Shown one piece after another: positions 36,946-44,453 of a stretch of DNA of 64,000 bases. How positions within the stretch are numbered: position 1 is the stretch's first letter; the number at the start of each line of letters is the position of its first letter. Where the stretch lies: NCBI GenBank assembly GCA_949283695.1, contig CASDTX010000046.1, positions 227,603 through 291,602 of the forward strand, given 5' to 3'. The stretch is from an uncultured Eubacteriales bacterium. GTDB lineage: Bacteria; Bacillota; Clostridia; Lachnospirales; Lachnospiraceae. The notes beneath the pieces are model-generated. The model was not told where the DNA came from, did no database searches, and saw only the letters and a list, made by a program, of their open reading frames with translations. The position numbers were made by a program, and so were the translations under genes.

Positions 36946-37011
36946 ATACGAAGGATACAAAGGATATGAAAGATATAAGGGCACGAAGGATACAAAAGAT
37001 ACGAAGGATCA
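36946..37011 (+). repeat. Degenerate short tandem repeat (ACGAAGGATAC-like)
   Basis: About six imperfect 9-12-base units related to ACGAAGGATAC fill the gap between the ATPase and lipoprotein genes. The sequence is purine-rich on the plus strand. The last copy (GAAGGATC) may act as the ribosome binding site of the lipoprotein gene. Such slippage-prone repeats could tune its translation. Confidence 0.6.
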
Positions 37012-37018
37012 TGATGAC

Positions 37019-38758
37019 ATGATGAAAGGAAACTACGGGGAACCAGAATGCAGACAAAATAAAACTCCCGCCCGAAGAGGCAGAACAGTTCTGACTGCTC
37101 TGTGCGTTCTCGGTCTGTGCGGAAGTCTGCTCTTTGGGTGCACGTCGGCCGGTGCAGCAGGGGCCGGGCGGACGCGGGGAGGAACGCAGGAACTGCCGGG
37201 CGGCATGAAAGAGATCACCGTGGCGGTGCACAGTGAGACTGGGGGCCTGGACCCGGCAGGATCGATCGCTCTGACTTATCTGACCTATGCGGCGGATGCA
37301 CTGGATGAGCTTCTGACCTTTGACGAAGAGGGGGAGATCGAATACCGGGCAGCGGAAAGCTATGAGGTGAATGCGGACGACACCGTGTGGACATTTCATC
37401 TTCGGGAAGATGCCCGCTGGTCTGACGGAAGCCCCGTGACTGCGGAAGATTACTTAAACACCATCCGCAGGGCCCTGGATCCTGCGTCAGGGAGCGGATA
37501 TGCGGTGTACCTGTTCCCGATCCGAAATGCGGAGAGGATCTACAACGGGGAAGCGGATCTGGACAGTCTGGGAGTTCAGGCGCCGGATGACGATACGCTT
37601 GTGTTCATTCTGGAGGAGTCCTGTGTCTACTTCCTGGATCTGCTGCGGCTTCCTGTGTACATGCCCTCTTCTGCGAAATACGCAGATTCCGCGGACAGCG
37701 GATGGGATCGGGATCCGCAGCGGAGTCTGTCGAACGGGCCTTTCTGTCTTGCAGAATATGTGCCGGACCAGTACTTTGTTTTGGAGCGGAACGAGTATTA
37801 CTGGAATGCAGACGCCGTCAGTCTGGACCGGATCACATATCGCTTCTATGATGATACGCAGTCTATGGCTTATGCCTATGAAGCCGGGGAGGTGGACGCG
37901 GCATCTTCTCTGCCATCCACGATCATGGAACTGTATGAAGGAAGGGAGGATCTGATTGTTACTGAACAGATCGCCAGCCGGTATATCTACTTCAATCTGG
38001 ATGTGGAGCCCTTTGATGATGTACGTGTGCGGGAGGCCTTTAATCTGGCCATTGACCGGGAAGATCTGTGCAGGATTGTAGGGGAGGATACGGTTCCTTC
38101 TTATCACCTGGTGTCCGCGTTCCTGAAAGACAAGAGTACGGGAGAGTATTTCGTGGATGAGGGAATACAGCCCTTTGAGGAGAACGTGGAGCGTGCCCGG
38201 GAGCTTCTGGCAGAGGCCGGATATCCGGACGGAGAAGGATTCCCGGAGGTGACATACCGCTATCCGTCTCTGGAAGCAGATGCAGACACGGCGGAGGTGA
38301 TCCAGGAACAGCTCAAGCAGAATCTAGGCATCGAACTTCGGCTGGAAGCACAGGAACTTCAGGCGAACTACAGTGCCCGCCATGCAGGAGACTTTGACCT
38401 GTGCCGGATGAATTGGACCGCGGATTTTGCCGATCCGTATACCTATCTGTCTCTGCTTCTTTCTGACAGTACATACAACTGCAGCGGGATAAAGGATCCG
38501 GAGTATGACGCACTGGTAGAGCAGTCAGACTCAGAGACCGATCCGGCCAGGCGATCCGTCCTGCTCCACGAGGCGGAACAGCGTGCCACGGGGGATGCAT
38601 TCTATATCATTCCCCTGTATTCTACAAGAGGAGTGAATCTTGTAAGACCGGATCTGTCCGGGATCCGGCAGATTCCGGCCAGCGGTGCGCTGGAGTACCG
38701 GTATGCGGACCGGAAGGGAGAAGCAAGGGAAAGCGAAGAAGAGGGAGAAGGAAGATGA
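37019..38758 (+). CDS. ABC transporter substrate-binding lipoprotein, family 5
   Basis: 579-residue extracytoplasmic binding protein for the adjacent importer. After a positively charged start, a hydrophobic stretch ends in the lipobox LLFGC (cysteine at about 41), so it is a membrane-anchored lipoprotein. The family 5 signature region is seen in AESYEVNADDTVWTFHLREDARWSDGSPVTAEDY, and later segments include SNGPFCLAEY, FNLAIDREDL and RMNWTADFADPY. These proteins bind peptides, nickel chelates, haem or sugars; no specificity is readable. It overlaps the next gene (precorrin-2 dehydrogenase-like) by ATGA, hinting that the cargo relates to tetrapyrrole metals. Confidence 0.9.
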   Translation: MMKGNYGEPECRQNKTPARRGRTVLTALCVLGLCGSLLFGCTSAGAAGAGRTRGGTQELPGGMKEITVAVHSETGGLDPAGSIALTYLTYAADALDELLTFDEEGEIEYRAAESYEVNADDTVWTFHLREDARWSDGSPVTAEDYLNTIRRALDPASGSGYAVYLFPIRNAERIYNGEADLDSLGVQAPDDDTLVFILEESCVYFLDLLRLPVYMPSSAKYADSADSGWDRDPQRSLSNGPFCLAEYVPDQYFVLERNEYYWNADAVSLDRITYRFYDDTQSMAYAYEAGEVDAASSLPSTIMELYEGREDLIVTEQIASRYIYFNLDVEPFDDVRVREAFNLAIDREDLCRIVGEDTVPSYHLVSAFLKDKSTGEYFVDEGIQPFEENVERARELLAEAGYPDGEGFPEVTYRYPSLEADADTAEVIQEQLKQNLGIELRLEAQELQANYSARHAGDFDLCRMNWTADFADPYTYLSLLLSDSTYNCSGIKDPEYDALVEQSDSETDPARRSVLLHEAEQRATGDAFYIIPLYSTRGVNLVRPDLSGIRQIPASGALEYRYADRKGEARESEEEGEGR

Positions 38759-39255
38759 AGGAACCATATTTTCCGCTGTTTATGAATCTGTCCGGGCAGA
38801 AGATTGTGACCGTCGGAGGCGGCAGGATCGCGCTGCGCAGGATCAAGACGCTGCTTCCGTTCGGTGCGGAGATCTGTGTGATCGCTCCCCGGCTGTGCGG
38901 AGAGCTGGAGAAGATCTGCAGAGAGCGGGCAGATGCAGTGCAGGTCCTGCGCAGAACCTACCGGCCGGAAGATGTGAAGAACGCGGACCTGGTGCTGGCA
39001 GCCACAGACAGCCGGGAAGTGAACCGCATGATTGGACAAGAGTGCAGGGAAAAAGGGATTCTGGTTAATGTTGCAGATGATCATACACTCTGTGATTTCT
39101 ATTTCCCGTCCGTCGTGATGACAGAAGATACTGTGATTGGCATCAGTTCCGGCGGAGCGTCGCCGGGGAAGACGAAGCAGATGCGCAGGGATATCGAGAA
39201 CCTTCTGAAAACGTCCGAAGAGCTCCATAAGTTGTATGACAATGAAATCGTATGA
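38755..39255 (+). CDS. Precorrin-2 dehydrogenase / sirohydrochlorin ferrochelatase-like protein
   Basis: 166-residue NAD-binding protein of the Met8/CysG N-terminal family, which oxidises precorrin-2 to sirohydrochlorin and can insert iron or another metal. The start, YFPLFMNLSGQKIVTVGGGRIALRRI, is the dinucleotide-binding element. LVLAATDSREVNRMI, ILVNVADDHTLCDFYFPSVV and ISSGGASP are diagnostic. It is shorter than CysG-B by lacking much of the C-terminal dimerisation domain, as in many clostridial stand-alone versions. It is translationally coupled to the ABC lipoprotein gene rather than to hem/cbi genes, which is unusual. It probably contributes to siroheme or to metal insertion with the imported metal; that link is inference. 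Confidence 0.85.
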   Translation: MKEPYFPLFMNLSGQKIVTVGGGRIALRRIKTLLPFGAEICVIAPRLCGELEKICRERADAVQVLRRTYRPEDVKNADLVLAATDSREVNRMIGQECREKGILVNVADDHTLCDFYFPSVVMTEDTVIGISSGGASPGKTKQMRRDIENLLKTSEELHKLYDNEIV

Positions 39256-39305
39256 CGGTGAAATAAGGGGCAGAAGCAGTGAGGACGGATGGAAGCAGAA
39301 ATGAG

Positions 39306-39362
39306 AAAAACGGGATCCCGCTGAGATCCGATATGAAAAAAAGCATCGGGTTTCAGCGGGAT
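39306..39362 (-). terminator. Terminator of the minus-strand hydrogenase-sensor operon
   Basis: A long imperfect hairpin (about 39315-39362; outer arms ATCCCGCTGA/TCAGCGGGAT) overlaps the PHP stop codon. On the minus strand it is followed by five T residues (39310-39306). On the plus strand it could also help end the ABC/precorrin transcript. Confidence 0.7.
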
Positions 39363-40084
39363 TCTTCTGTCCGGCTTTGGAGCGCTTCCAGGATATCCGG
39401 GATATTCTGTGATCTGGCATAAATCTGATAGTCCGGTTCGTGGATATCCGGGAGGTAATGGGCGTCAGAACAGCAGATGACGCTGCAGTTCTCGAAATAG
39501 GGGTGGTCCCGGCGGATCCGGTGCAGGTTCCGGAAATCATGGAACTCTGCGCAGGTGAATGTACTGTCCGGCGGGACGAATCCCAGGTTTGAGAGCAGGC
39601 TGGTAGAGTTCTTGTCTACATGAGCCGGATAAGCCACTCCGCCGTAAGATGCAGCCAGGGGAAACACTTCGTCAAAGGAGATCGATGTAGCGTTGATCAG
39701 AAGATATTCCAGCGTGCCGGTGACTTCGTCTTTTTCGTTCATGATCTGCTGCTTTCCGAAGATATCCTCCCGGTTGGGAACCGGCATGAGACGGCTGTAC
39801 ACCAGCTCGTCGAAGGCAAGCGCCTGATGAAGATCCGGGAAGAGACAGATGACGTGCACCTCTTCTTCGGTGGTCAGCTCCATGCCGGGAATGACAGTGA
39901 CGCCGTACTGATTCCCGTGATACACAGCGGCGGGGCAGTTCCTGCAGCTGTTGTGATCGGTCAGTGCGATGACCTGGAGCCCTTTGACAGCGGCCATGCC
40001 TACAAGGTTGGCCGGGGTCATGTCATCATCCCCGCATGGGGAAAGGCAGGAATGAATGTGCAGATCGTAAGAGAGCGGGATCAC
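39353..40084 (-). CDS. PHP domain phosphoesterase
   Basis: 243-residue protein of the polymerase-and-histidinol-phosphatase (PHP) family. The metal-binding motifs are DLHIHSCLSPCG, ALTDHNS, PGMELTTEEEVHV, AYPAHVD and CSDAHYLPD. Relatives hydrolyse phosphoesters such as nucleotides. It is the last gene of the minus-strand operon with DRTGG proteins and a hydrogenase-like sensor. PHP, DRTGG and sensory hydrogenase genes recur together in Firmicutes hydrogenase loci, so a role in turnover of a signalling nucleotide is plausible. GTG 40084 overlaps the previous stop as GTGA, with GGCGGGA upstream. Confidence 0.88.
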   Translation of the reverse strand: MIPLSYDLHIHSCLSPCGDDDMTPANLVGMAAVKGLQVIALTDHNSCRNCPAAVYHGNQYGVTVIPGMELTTEEEVHVICLFPDLHQALAFDELVYSRLMPVPNREDIFGKQQIMNEKDEVTGTLEYLLINATSISFDEVFPLAASYGGVAYPAHVDKNSTSLLSNLGFVPPDSTFTCAEFHDFRNLHRIRRDHPYFENCSVICCSDAHYLPDIHEPDYQIYARSQNIPDILEALQSRTEESR

Positions 40085-40413
40085 AGCGTTCCCGCCTGAT
40101 AGATCTTCAGTGCCAGGTCAAAGACCGGCAGTTCGGAGGCCGCCACCGCGATGCCCTCCTGGGCGGCTCTGGCCAGCGTATCCTCATCAAGGGAGACGCC
40201 TTCGGCCAGGACGATGCAGGCCGTATCGGTGAGCGCCGCCACGGCGAGGGTGTTCTTGTTCCCCATGACTGTCACCCATACGCCGTCTGCCGGAGCCTTG
40301 CTCATAGCAATACTTAAGAGATCGCAGCAGAAGACTTTCGAGATCTCCCGGTCAGGATTCCCTTCTGCCAGGACCTTCAGATCGGGAAGTTCCAGGATTG
40401 TTTTCAGTTTCAT
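40081..40413 (-). CDS. DRTGG-like domain protein
   Basis: 110-residue small protein resembling stand-alone DRTGG domains (MKLKTILELPDLKVLAEGNPDREISKVFCCDLLS). The central VWVTVMGNKNTLAVAALTDTACIVLAEG and the C-terminal EGIAVAASELPVFDLALKIY follow the family pattern. DRTGG domains occur in phosphotransacetylase and CBS proteins and probably bind nucleotides. A homologous protein is encoded at 42343-42687 in the same operon. The start is uncertain: 40413 or 40428. Overlaps the PHP gene by 4 bases. Confidence 0.8.
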   Translation of the reverse strand: MKLKTILELPDLKVLAEGNPDREISKVFCCDLLSIAMSKAPADGVWVTVMGNKNTLAVAALTDTACIVLAEGVSLDEDTLARAAQEGIAVAASELPVFDLALKIYQAGTL

Positions 40414-40458
40414 TTCAGTTGGCACCATCCTTTCTGTACAGGTTGAGAACTTGTTCGC

Positions 40459-41853
40459 TCAGGACCGCTCCGGCACGCCGAAGGAGGCCAGTTCTGCGGT
40501 CAGTGTGCGGATATAAGAGTCCAGAAGCTCTGCATCCGGATCTGGCGTATCCGGGTGGACCTTGCGGTTCCTCGTCAGTTCTTCGATCTTGCGGGAGAGT
40601 TCCGCGATGTTTGCCCGAAGGACATAGATACAGTCATTGGGCGTGGCGTCTCCGCGGACGATATCTTCTGCCAGGGTCTGGCAGGTGGGGGCTCCGCAGG
40701 ACCCGCAGTCCAGCCCCGGGAATCTTGCGGTCAGTTTCTCCACGTCGCTCATCATCTTCAGACTTTCCTTGAAGGTGTTGCCCAGCCGGAAGACGGGTTC
40801 GTACTCTACATTATCCGCCCAGAACATATTTTTGACTTCCGGATTCTCTGCCAGATGGTTCTTGGAGACCGGCTGGTATTTGACGAGGCGCTTGGTTTTG
40901 GTTGTGGCAATGTACGCATTTTCTACCGTAAGCGTGCCGCCAACGCACCCGCCGTTGCAGGCATTGAGTTCTACGAAGGTCAGCCCGTGCAGCTTTTCAT
41001 CCTCCAGTTCTTCCAGCACACGCAGTATATTGACGATTCCGTCCGCCGCCAGATAGTTTTCCACCAGGAGGCCGCCTACTTCCCCGCCTGCGTTGCTCCA
41101 TCCGATGCCGATGCGCCCGGAATTGGACAGGGGCTTTAACTGGCTTTCGTCATGTTTCATATGCGGAAGCAGGAGCGGATACACATCTTTTACTGCCACT
41201 ACGTTGTCGATGTTGCTCTTCTCAATTCCCAGGGGGGCTTTGGCGTAGGAGACTTTCGACGGGCAGGGAGAGATGAAGATAATGCCGATCTCCTCCGGCT
41301 TCAGCCCGGTCTTCTTCATCGCTCTTGCGCGGGCGATCTCCGCGGCCACTTCCACCGGCGCCTTGATGGGCAGCAGGCGGGAGATGAGAGAAGGAAACTT
41401 GACCCGGATCAAACGGATGACGGAAGGACAGGCAGAACTGATAAACGGCGCCTGGTCCGCATGCTCCTTGATATACTGGCGCGAGGCCTCCGACACCAGT
41501 TCCGCGGCGGCGCTGACCTCATACACGTCGTCGAATCCCAGCTTGAGCAGCGCGTTGAGCACAATGTCCACATTGGTCAGGTTGTTGTACTGGGCATAGA
41601 GCGACGGCGCGGGAAGAGCCACCGTGTATTTGAAGTTATTAATCACCGACAAAGGATCATAGACAGGGATTTTCGCGTGGTGCGGGCAGTATCGGATGCA
41701 GCGGCCGCAGTCGATGCAGAATTTGTCGATGATATGCGCTTTCCCGTTATGTACCCGGATTGCCTGGGTGGGGCAGTATTTGATACAGTTGATGCAGCCC
41801 TGACAGGCGGATTCTTTTAGGCGCACGGAGCGCATGAATTTGTTTTTTTCCAT
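40459..41853 (-). CDS. Divergent [FeFe]-hydrogenase-like sensor protein (HydS-type, no PAS)
   Basis: 464-residue iron-sulfur protein. The N-terminus has two [4Fe-4S] ferredoxin motifs (CQGCINCIKYCP and CIDCGRCIRYCP). The H-cluster domain (about 70-320) keeps the four expected [4Fe-4S] ligands in SSACPSV (Cys142), SPCPSK (Cys197) and LNACNGGC (Cys299, Cys303). In the first motif the proton-relay cysteine of catalytic enzymes is replaced by Ala141. A further Fe-S motif CGSCGAPTC-X16-C (383-408) follows, then a helical tail. The pattern matches putative sensory hydrogenases of the non-PAS class, expected to be poorly active and to signal redox or H2 state. Neighbours are an RsbW-like ATPase, DRTGG proteins and a PHP phosphatase. 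ATG 41853 is preceded by GGGAGG. Confidence 0.85.
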   Translation of the reverse strand: MEKNKFMRSVRLKESACQGCINCIKYCPTQAIRVHNGKAHIIDKFCIDCGRCIRYCPHHAKIPVYDPLSVINNFKYTVALPAPSLYAQYNNLTNVDIVLNALLKLGFDDVYEVSAAAELVSEASRQYIKEHADQAPFISSACPSVIRLIRVKFPSLISRLLPIKAPVEVAAEIARARAMKKTGLKPEEIGIIFISPCPSKVSYAKAPLGIEKSNIDNVVAVKDVYPLLLPHMKHDESQLKPLSNSGRIGIGWSNAGGEVGGLLVENYLAADGIVNILRVLEELEDEKLHGLTFVELNACNGGCVGGTLTVENAYIATTKTKRLVKYQPVSKNHLAENPEVKNMFWADNVEYEPVFRLGNTFKESLKMMSDVEKLTARFPGLDCGSCGAPTCQTLAEDIVRGDATPNDCIYVLRANIAELSRKIEELTRNRKVHPDTPDPDAELLDSYIRTLTAELASFGVPERS

Positions 41854-41919
41854 GTGATGCCTCCCTTTCCGGTTGATTTCGAGCTGGCAGCAGGCAGAGT
41901 GGTCTCTGACCGGGCCGGC

Positions 41920-42342
41920 TTACATACGGACTTTCATCGTAATCGTCGTTCCCTGTCCGATTACGGTATCGATCTGCATCTCGTCTGTGAATTTCTTCAT
42001 ATTCGGCAGTCCCATGCCGGCGCCGAACCCGAGGGAGCGGACCTCTTCTTTCGCGGTGGAGTACCCTTCCTGCATGGCTTTCTCCACATCCGGGATCCCC
42101 GGCCCTCTGTCGGCAAGCACCATGGTAATGTCGTCGTCAGATACGGTTACGGTGATGGTCCCGCCTTCTGCGTGGATGACCATATTGATCTCCCCTTCGT
42201 ACATGGCAATGGCGACTTTGCGGATGGCGTCGCTGCTGACTCCGAGCATTTTGAGCTTGTTTTTGACAGAGCTGCTGGCCTCCCCGGCGCGGGTGAAGTC
42301 GTCTCCGTCTACGATGTAGGTGAAAATAAGCTGGTCACTCAT
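41920..42342 (-). CDS. RsbW-like ATP-binding (anti-sigma/HATPase) protein
   Basis: 140-residue GHKL-fold protein similar to anti-sigma factor kinases. The N box is YEGEINMVIHAEG, the G1 box DRGPGIPDVEKAM and the G2 region LGFGAGMGLPNMKKF. It has no sensor or HisKA domain, so it would phosphorylate or sequester a partner rather than autophosphorylate. A SpoIIE-type phosphatase is encoded at 53926, which would supply the opposing activity of a partner-switching pair. No STAS antagonist or sigma factor is in the window. It abuts the DRTGG gene exactly (stop then ATG). Confidence 0.87.
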   Translation of the reverse strand: MSDQLIFTYIVDGDDFTRAGEASSSVKNKLKMLGVSSDAIRKVAIAMYEGEINMVIHAEGGTITVTVSDDDITMVLADRGPGIPDVEKAMQEGYSTAKEEVRSLGFGAGMGLPNMKKFTDEMQIDTVIGQGTTITMKVRM

Positions 42343-42687
42343 CTAAGCACCTCCCCTGAGTCCATGTTCGTAGAGTATGCCGCAGGCTGTGAACATGTAG
42401 TGGTCTGTCGCCAGGATGGCGATCCCTTTGCCGATTGCCAGCGCGAGCATATTTTCGTCCGGCATCTTGCCCCGGACGAAGATAATACAGACAATATCCA
42501 GCATTTCAGCCGTGCGGACAACCTGCGGATTGCACAGTCCGGTCATTAAAATGGAACATTTTCCGCCGTAGGCGAGCACGTCGCTCATCATATCTGCGGA
42601 GAAGACGAAATCCGCGTCCAGGTCTGCAAGCTCCTCCCCATAGAGAAACTTTGCATCCAGGATTTTCTGCATTTCTCTGATCGTCAT
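42343..42687 (-). CDS. DRTGG-like domain protein
   Basis: 114-residue protein, first gene of the minus-strand operon. It is related to the 40081-40413 protein in length and pattern (ILDAKFLYGEELADLDADFVFSADMMSDVL; ILMTGLCNPQVVRTAEMLDIVCIIFVRG; GKGIAILATDHYMF). A nucleotide- or ligand-binding role is presumed from the family. The start has AGGAGG at normal spacing. Having two such proteins flank a hydrogenase-like sensor is typical of these loci. Confidence 0.82.
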   Translation of the reverse strand: MTIREMQKILDAKFLYGEELADLDADFVFSADMMSDVLAYGGKCSILMTGLCNPQVVRTAEMLDIVCIIFVRGKMPDENMLALAIGKGIAILATDHYMFTACGILYEHGLRGGA

Positions 42688-42726
42688 AAGAACCTCCTGA
42701 GTTTTACAATTTCTTTTACTGAAGTC

Positions 42727-42755
42727 AGTATAACATTTGCCTATTTAAAAAGCAA
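42727..42755 (-). promoter_or_regulatory. Promoter of the minus-strand sensor operon
   Basis: On the minus strand TTGCTT (42755-42750), 17-base spacer, TATACT (42732-42727), 40 bases before the first start codon. Confidence 0.65.
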
Positions 42756-42852
42756 TGAATTGCATTTTTGCAGCTGTTTCACAAATCGGAAACTGGAAGA
42801 ATTTTACAGTGTAGTAGAAAATATACAAATAAAACGCAATAAACAAGTGGTA

Positions 42853-42881
42853 TTTTGTAATATCCTGTGATATCATATAAA
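42853..42881 (+). promoter_or_regulatory. Possible promoter of the hyd operon
   Basis: TTTTGT (42853-42858), 17 bases, TATAAA (42876-42881) in an AT-rich stretch upstream of hydC. The -35 is weak. The gene-free region 42688-42949 thus carries divergent promoters for the sensor operon and for the hydrogenase structural genes, an arrangement suited to shared control. Confidence 0.4.
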
Positions 42882-42949
42882 TAATGAGCACAAATCAGGC
42901 TTATCGGCCCATAGCGGCCAGATATGGAAAGAGAAATGGAGGTTGAAGA

Positions 42950-43444
42950 ATGGCAGCTAAGAAAGGAACAGTTCCATTTTCCGGGACGAAAGAACAGGAA
43001 GAGGCACTTATGAAAGTGATCCATGATCTGAAGGATGAAAAAGGTGCCCTTATGCCGATCCTGCAGAAGGCACAGGATATATACGGTTATCTTCCGATTG
43101 AAGTTCAGAAGATGATCTCGGATGAGACAGGGATTCCGATGGAGAAGATCTATGGCGTAGCCACGTTCTACTCACAGTTTACCTTAAGTCCGAAAGGGAA
43201 ATATCGGATCTCCGTCTGTCTTGGCACGGCGTGCTACGTGAAGGGCTCAGGAGATATTTACAATGCCCTGATGGAGAAGCTGGGCATTGTGGGCGGCGAG
43301 TGTACACCGGACGGCAAGTTTTCACTGGATGCGTGCCGCTGCGTGGGCGCCTGCGGGCTGGCTCCGGTTATGATGATCAATGACGAAGTCTACGGCCGTC
43401 TGACAGTGGACGATCTGGACGGGATTCTGGCGAAATATGAATAG
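42950..43444 (+). CDS. hydC: NADH-dependent [FeFe] hydrogenase subunit HydC (NuoE-like)
   Basis: 164-residue thioredoxin-like [2Fe-2S] protein homologous to NuoE. It mediates electron transfer in the trimeric, probably electron-bifurcating hydrogenase. The cluster cysteines lie in CLGTACYVKG and DACRCVGACGLAPV, and the N-terminal helical part (LMPILQKAQDIYGYLP) is typical. ATG 42950 follows TGGAGG. It is the first gene of a five-gene operon with a GHKL ATPase, a [2Fe-2S] protein, hydB and hydA. Confidence 0.95.
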   Translation: MAAKKGTVPFSGTKEQEEALMKVIHDLKDEKGALMPILQKAQDIYGYLPIEVQKMISDETGIPMEKIYGVATFYSQFTLSPKGKYRISVCLGTACYVKGSGDIYNALMEKLGIVGGECTPDGKFSLDACRCVGACGLAPVMMINDEVYGRLTVDDLDGILAKYE

Positions 43445-43447
43445 GCT

Positions 43448-44008
43448 ATGATGCCGGAAATCTCTCTGAACATTCTGGATGTGGCGGAAAATTCTGTCCG
43501 GGCAGAAGCCTCTCTGATCGAGATCACAGTTTCTGTACAGCCGGATGTGGATACGCTGACGGTTATCATTAAAGACGATGGATGCGGGATGACGCCAGAG
43601 CAGGCGGCAAAGGTACAGGATCCATTCTTTACGACAAGAACCACGAGAAAAGTGGGGCTTGGAGTCCCGTTTTTTAAGCAGGCGGCAGAAGGGACAGACG
43701 GCAGCTTTCAGATTGATTCAGAAATAGGAAAGGGAACTATAGTAAAGGCGGTATTTACACTGTCGCATATCGACAGGATGCCGCTGGGAGATATCACTTC
43801 TACCATACATACGCTGATCGTGTTCAATGAACACATTGACTTCCGATATCGATACGAATATGCGGACAGAAGTTTTGAACTGGATACCCGCCAGATGCGG
43901 GAGATGCTCGGAGACGGCATCTCATTTTCAGAACCGGAGATTTCTGCATTTATCAAAGAGTATCTGGAGACAAACAAGGCGGAGACAGACGGGGGAGCAG
44001 ATATCTGA
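43448..44008 (+). CDS. GHKL ATPase of the hydrogenase operon
   Basis: 186-residue protein with an ATPase fold like that of histidine kinases but lacking HisKA and membrane parts. The N box is LNILDVAENSVRAEAS, followed by KDDGCGMTPEQAAKVQDPFFTT and KVGLGVPFFKQAAEG. The C-terminal 60 residues are specific to this hydrogenase-associated group. Genes like it sit between hydC and hydB in many Firmicutes and Thermotoga hyd operons. The function is not established; it may phosphorylate a partner or regulate the hydrogenase. It starts 3 bases after the hydC stop (ATG 43448 or 43451). Confidence 0.87.
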   Translation: MMPEISLNILDVAENSVRAEASLIEITVSVQPDVDTLTVIIKDDGCGMTPEQAAKVQDPFFTTRTTRKVGLGVPFFKQAAEGTDGSFQIDSEIGKGTIVKAVFTLSHIDRMPLGDITSTIHTLIVFNEHIDFRYRYEYADRSFELDTRQMREMLGDGISFSEPEISAFIKEYLETNKAETDGGADI

Positions 44009-44048
44009 GTTTCAGACAGAAAATGAAAAAAAGAAACGGAGGAAATAT

Positions 44049-44432
44049 ATGAAATCTCTTGAAGAATTACGTGCGATCAGAGAGAAGATGCAGGGCAAGG
44101 TCGGAGTTCGTGCAGAGAACGAGAATCAGATCCGTGTCGTTGTGGGCATGGCGACCTGCGGAATCGCAAGCGGCGCGAGGCCGGTGCTGACTGCTCTTTC
44201 TGACGCGGTGCAGGAGCAGAACTTAAGCGAGAAGATCAGTGTGACCCAGACCGGATGTATCGGGCTGTGCCAGTATGAGCCGATCGTTGAAGTGATGGAG
44301 CCGGGCAAAGAAAAGGTGACTTACGTGAAGATGACCCCGGAGAAAGCGCTTGAGGTGCTGCGTCTTCACCTGCTGGGCGGCCAGGTCGTATCCAAATATA
44401 CGCTGGGCGCGGTACAGAACAACACGCTGTAA
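44049..44432 (+). CDS. [2Fe-2S] thioredoxin-like ferredoxin of the hyd operon
   Basis: 127-residue thioredoxin-like ferredoxin homologous to the N-terminus of HydB/NuoE. The four cluster cysteines are in MATCGIASGA and QTGCIGLCQYEP, with the spacing usual for the family. The N-terminus (MKSLEELRAIREKMQGKV) is a short helix. ATG 44049 follows GGAGG; an in-frame extension upstream lies inside the previous gene. It probably shuttles or senses electrons near HydB; genes of this type often accompany hydABC. Confidence 0.92.
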   Translation: MKSLEELRAIREKMQGKVGVRAENENQIRVVVGMATCGIASGARPVLTALSDAVQEQNLSEKISVTQTGCIGLCQYEPIVEVMEPGKEKVTYVKMTPEKALEVLRLHLLGGQVVSKYTLGAVQNNTL

Positions 44433-44453
44433 AGAAAAGGAGGATTAATACAT

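Noticed and set aside
36347-37399. 350-codon minus-strand frame opposite the fused ATPase and lipoprotein genes
   Set aside because: Antisense to conserved ATPase motifs; composition unlike a real protein.
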